Positions 5,544-5,560 of a stretch of 5,560 nucleotides of DNA are shown piece by piece (position 1 is the first letter of the stretch; every line of letters starts with the position of its first letter). This DNA is from an uncultured Lachnospiraceae bacterium (GTDB lineage: Bacteria > Bacillota > Clostridia > Lachnospirales > Lachnospiraceae), in NCBI GenBank assembly GCA_910580005.1, contig CAJTXH010000145.1:1-5560 (forward strand), read 5' to 3'. The notes below the pieces were generated by a model. That model was not told the DNA's origin. It did no database searches and was given only the letters and a program-made list of their open reading frames with translations. The translations under genes and the position numbers were made by a program.

Positions 5544-5560
5544 CAGTGCTTTCAGCACTG
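5506..5560. repeat. Right copy of the 55-bp inverted repeat
   Basis: This is the exact reverse complement of 1-55. The large hairpin occupies 5508-5540, the TAG spacer 5541-5543 and the small hairpin 5544-5560. Transcription from both flanking genes inside the window (the DUF434 gene on the left, the transposase fragment on the right) enters the repeat in the same relative orientation, as expected for a 3'-end or transcription-stopping element. Confidence 0.9.

Noticed and set aside
2092..5560. Missing 3' half of cotJC
   Set aside because: I looked for HLEM-type and later CotJC motifs on both strands in the rest of the window and found none, so the second junction lies outside or is lost.

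Overview
The window looks like chromosomal DNA from an AT-rich, endospore-forming member of the Bacillota, most likely Clostridia and plausibly a gut Lachnospiraceae. The evidence is a cotJA-cotJB-cotJC spore-coat operon, low-GC codon use, strong AGGAGG-type ribosome binding sites, and mobile-element debris (large serine recombinase, DUF3991/Toprim, IS21 and IS4-like fragments) of the kind common in those genomes. The family-level placement is inference.

Layout. An exact 55-bp inverted repeat lies at both extreme ends (1-55 and 5506-5560), each copy holding two hairpins. On the left, a DUF434-family gene (153-878, minus) diverges from the cotJ operon (plus). cotJA (1123-1596) carries an unusual cysteine-rich tandem-repeat extension. 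cotJB (1593-1838) overlaps its stop by four bases. cotJC (1854-2087) starts normally but keeps only about its first 64 residues before the reading changes and ends. A terminator-like hairpin spans the break.

Directly abutting the break, in convergent orientation, is an intact large serine recombinase gene (2092-3714, minus), with a small codirectional protein gene (3823-4029, minus) upstream of it. The rest of the window (about 4180-5543) is decayed mobile DNA: a frameshifted IS21 istA fragment, a 5'-truncated DUF3991/Toprim gene, two tandem hairpins, and the C-terminal end of an IS4-superfamily DDE transposase that runs into the right-hand repeat.

How it fits together. The main observation is a recombinase-bearing element sitting inside cotJC, the manganese-catalase-like coat protein gene. 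The arrangement resembles skin-like intervening elements (sigK/skin, gerE/gin, spoVFB/vfbin), where a serine recombinase next to the attachment site restores a sporulation gene by excision. The 3' half of cotJC is not in the window, so developmental reconstitution remains a hypothesis. The alternative is a permanent disruption.
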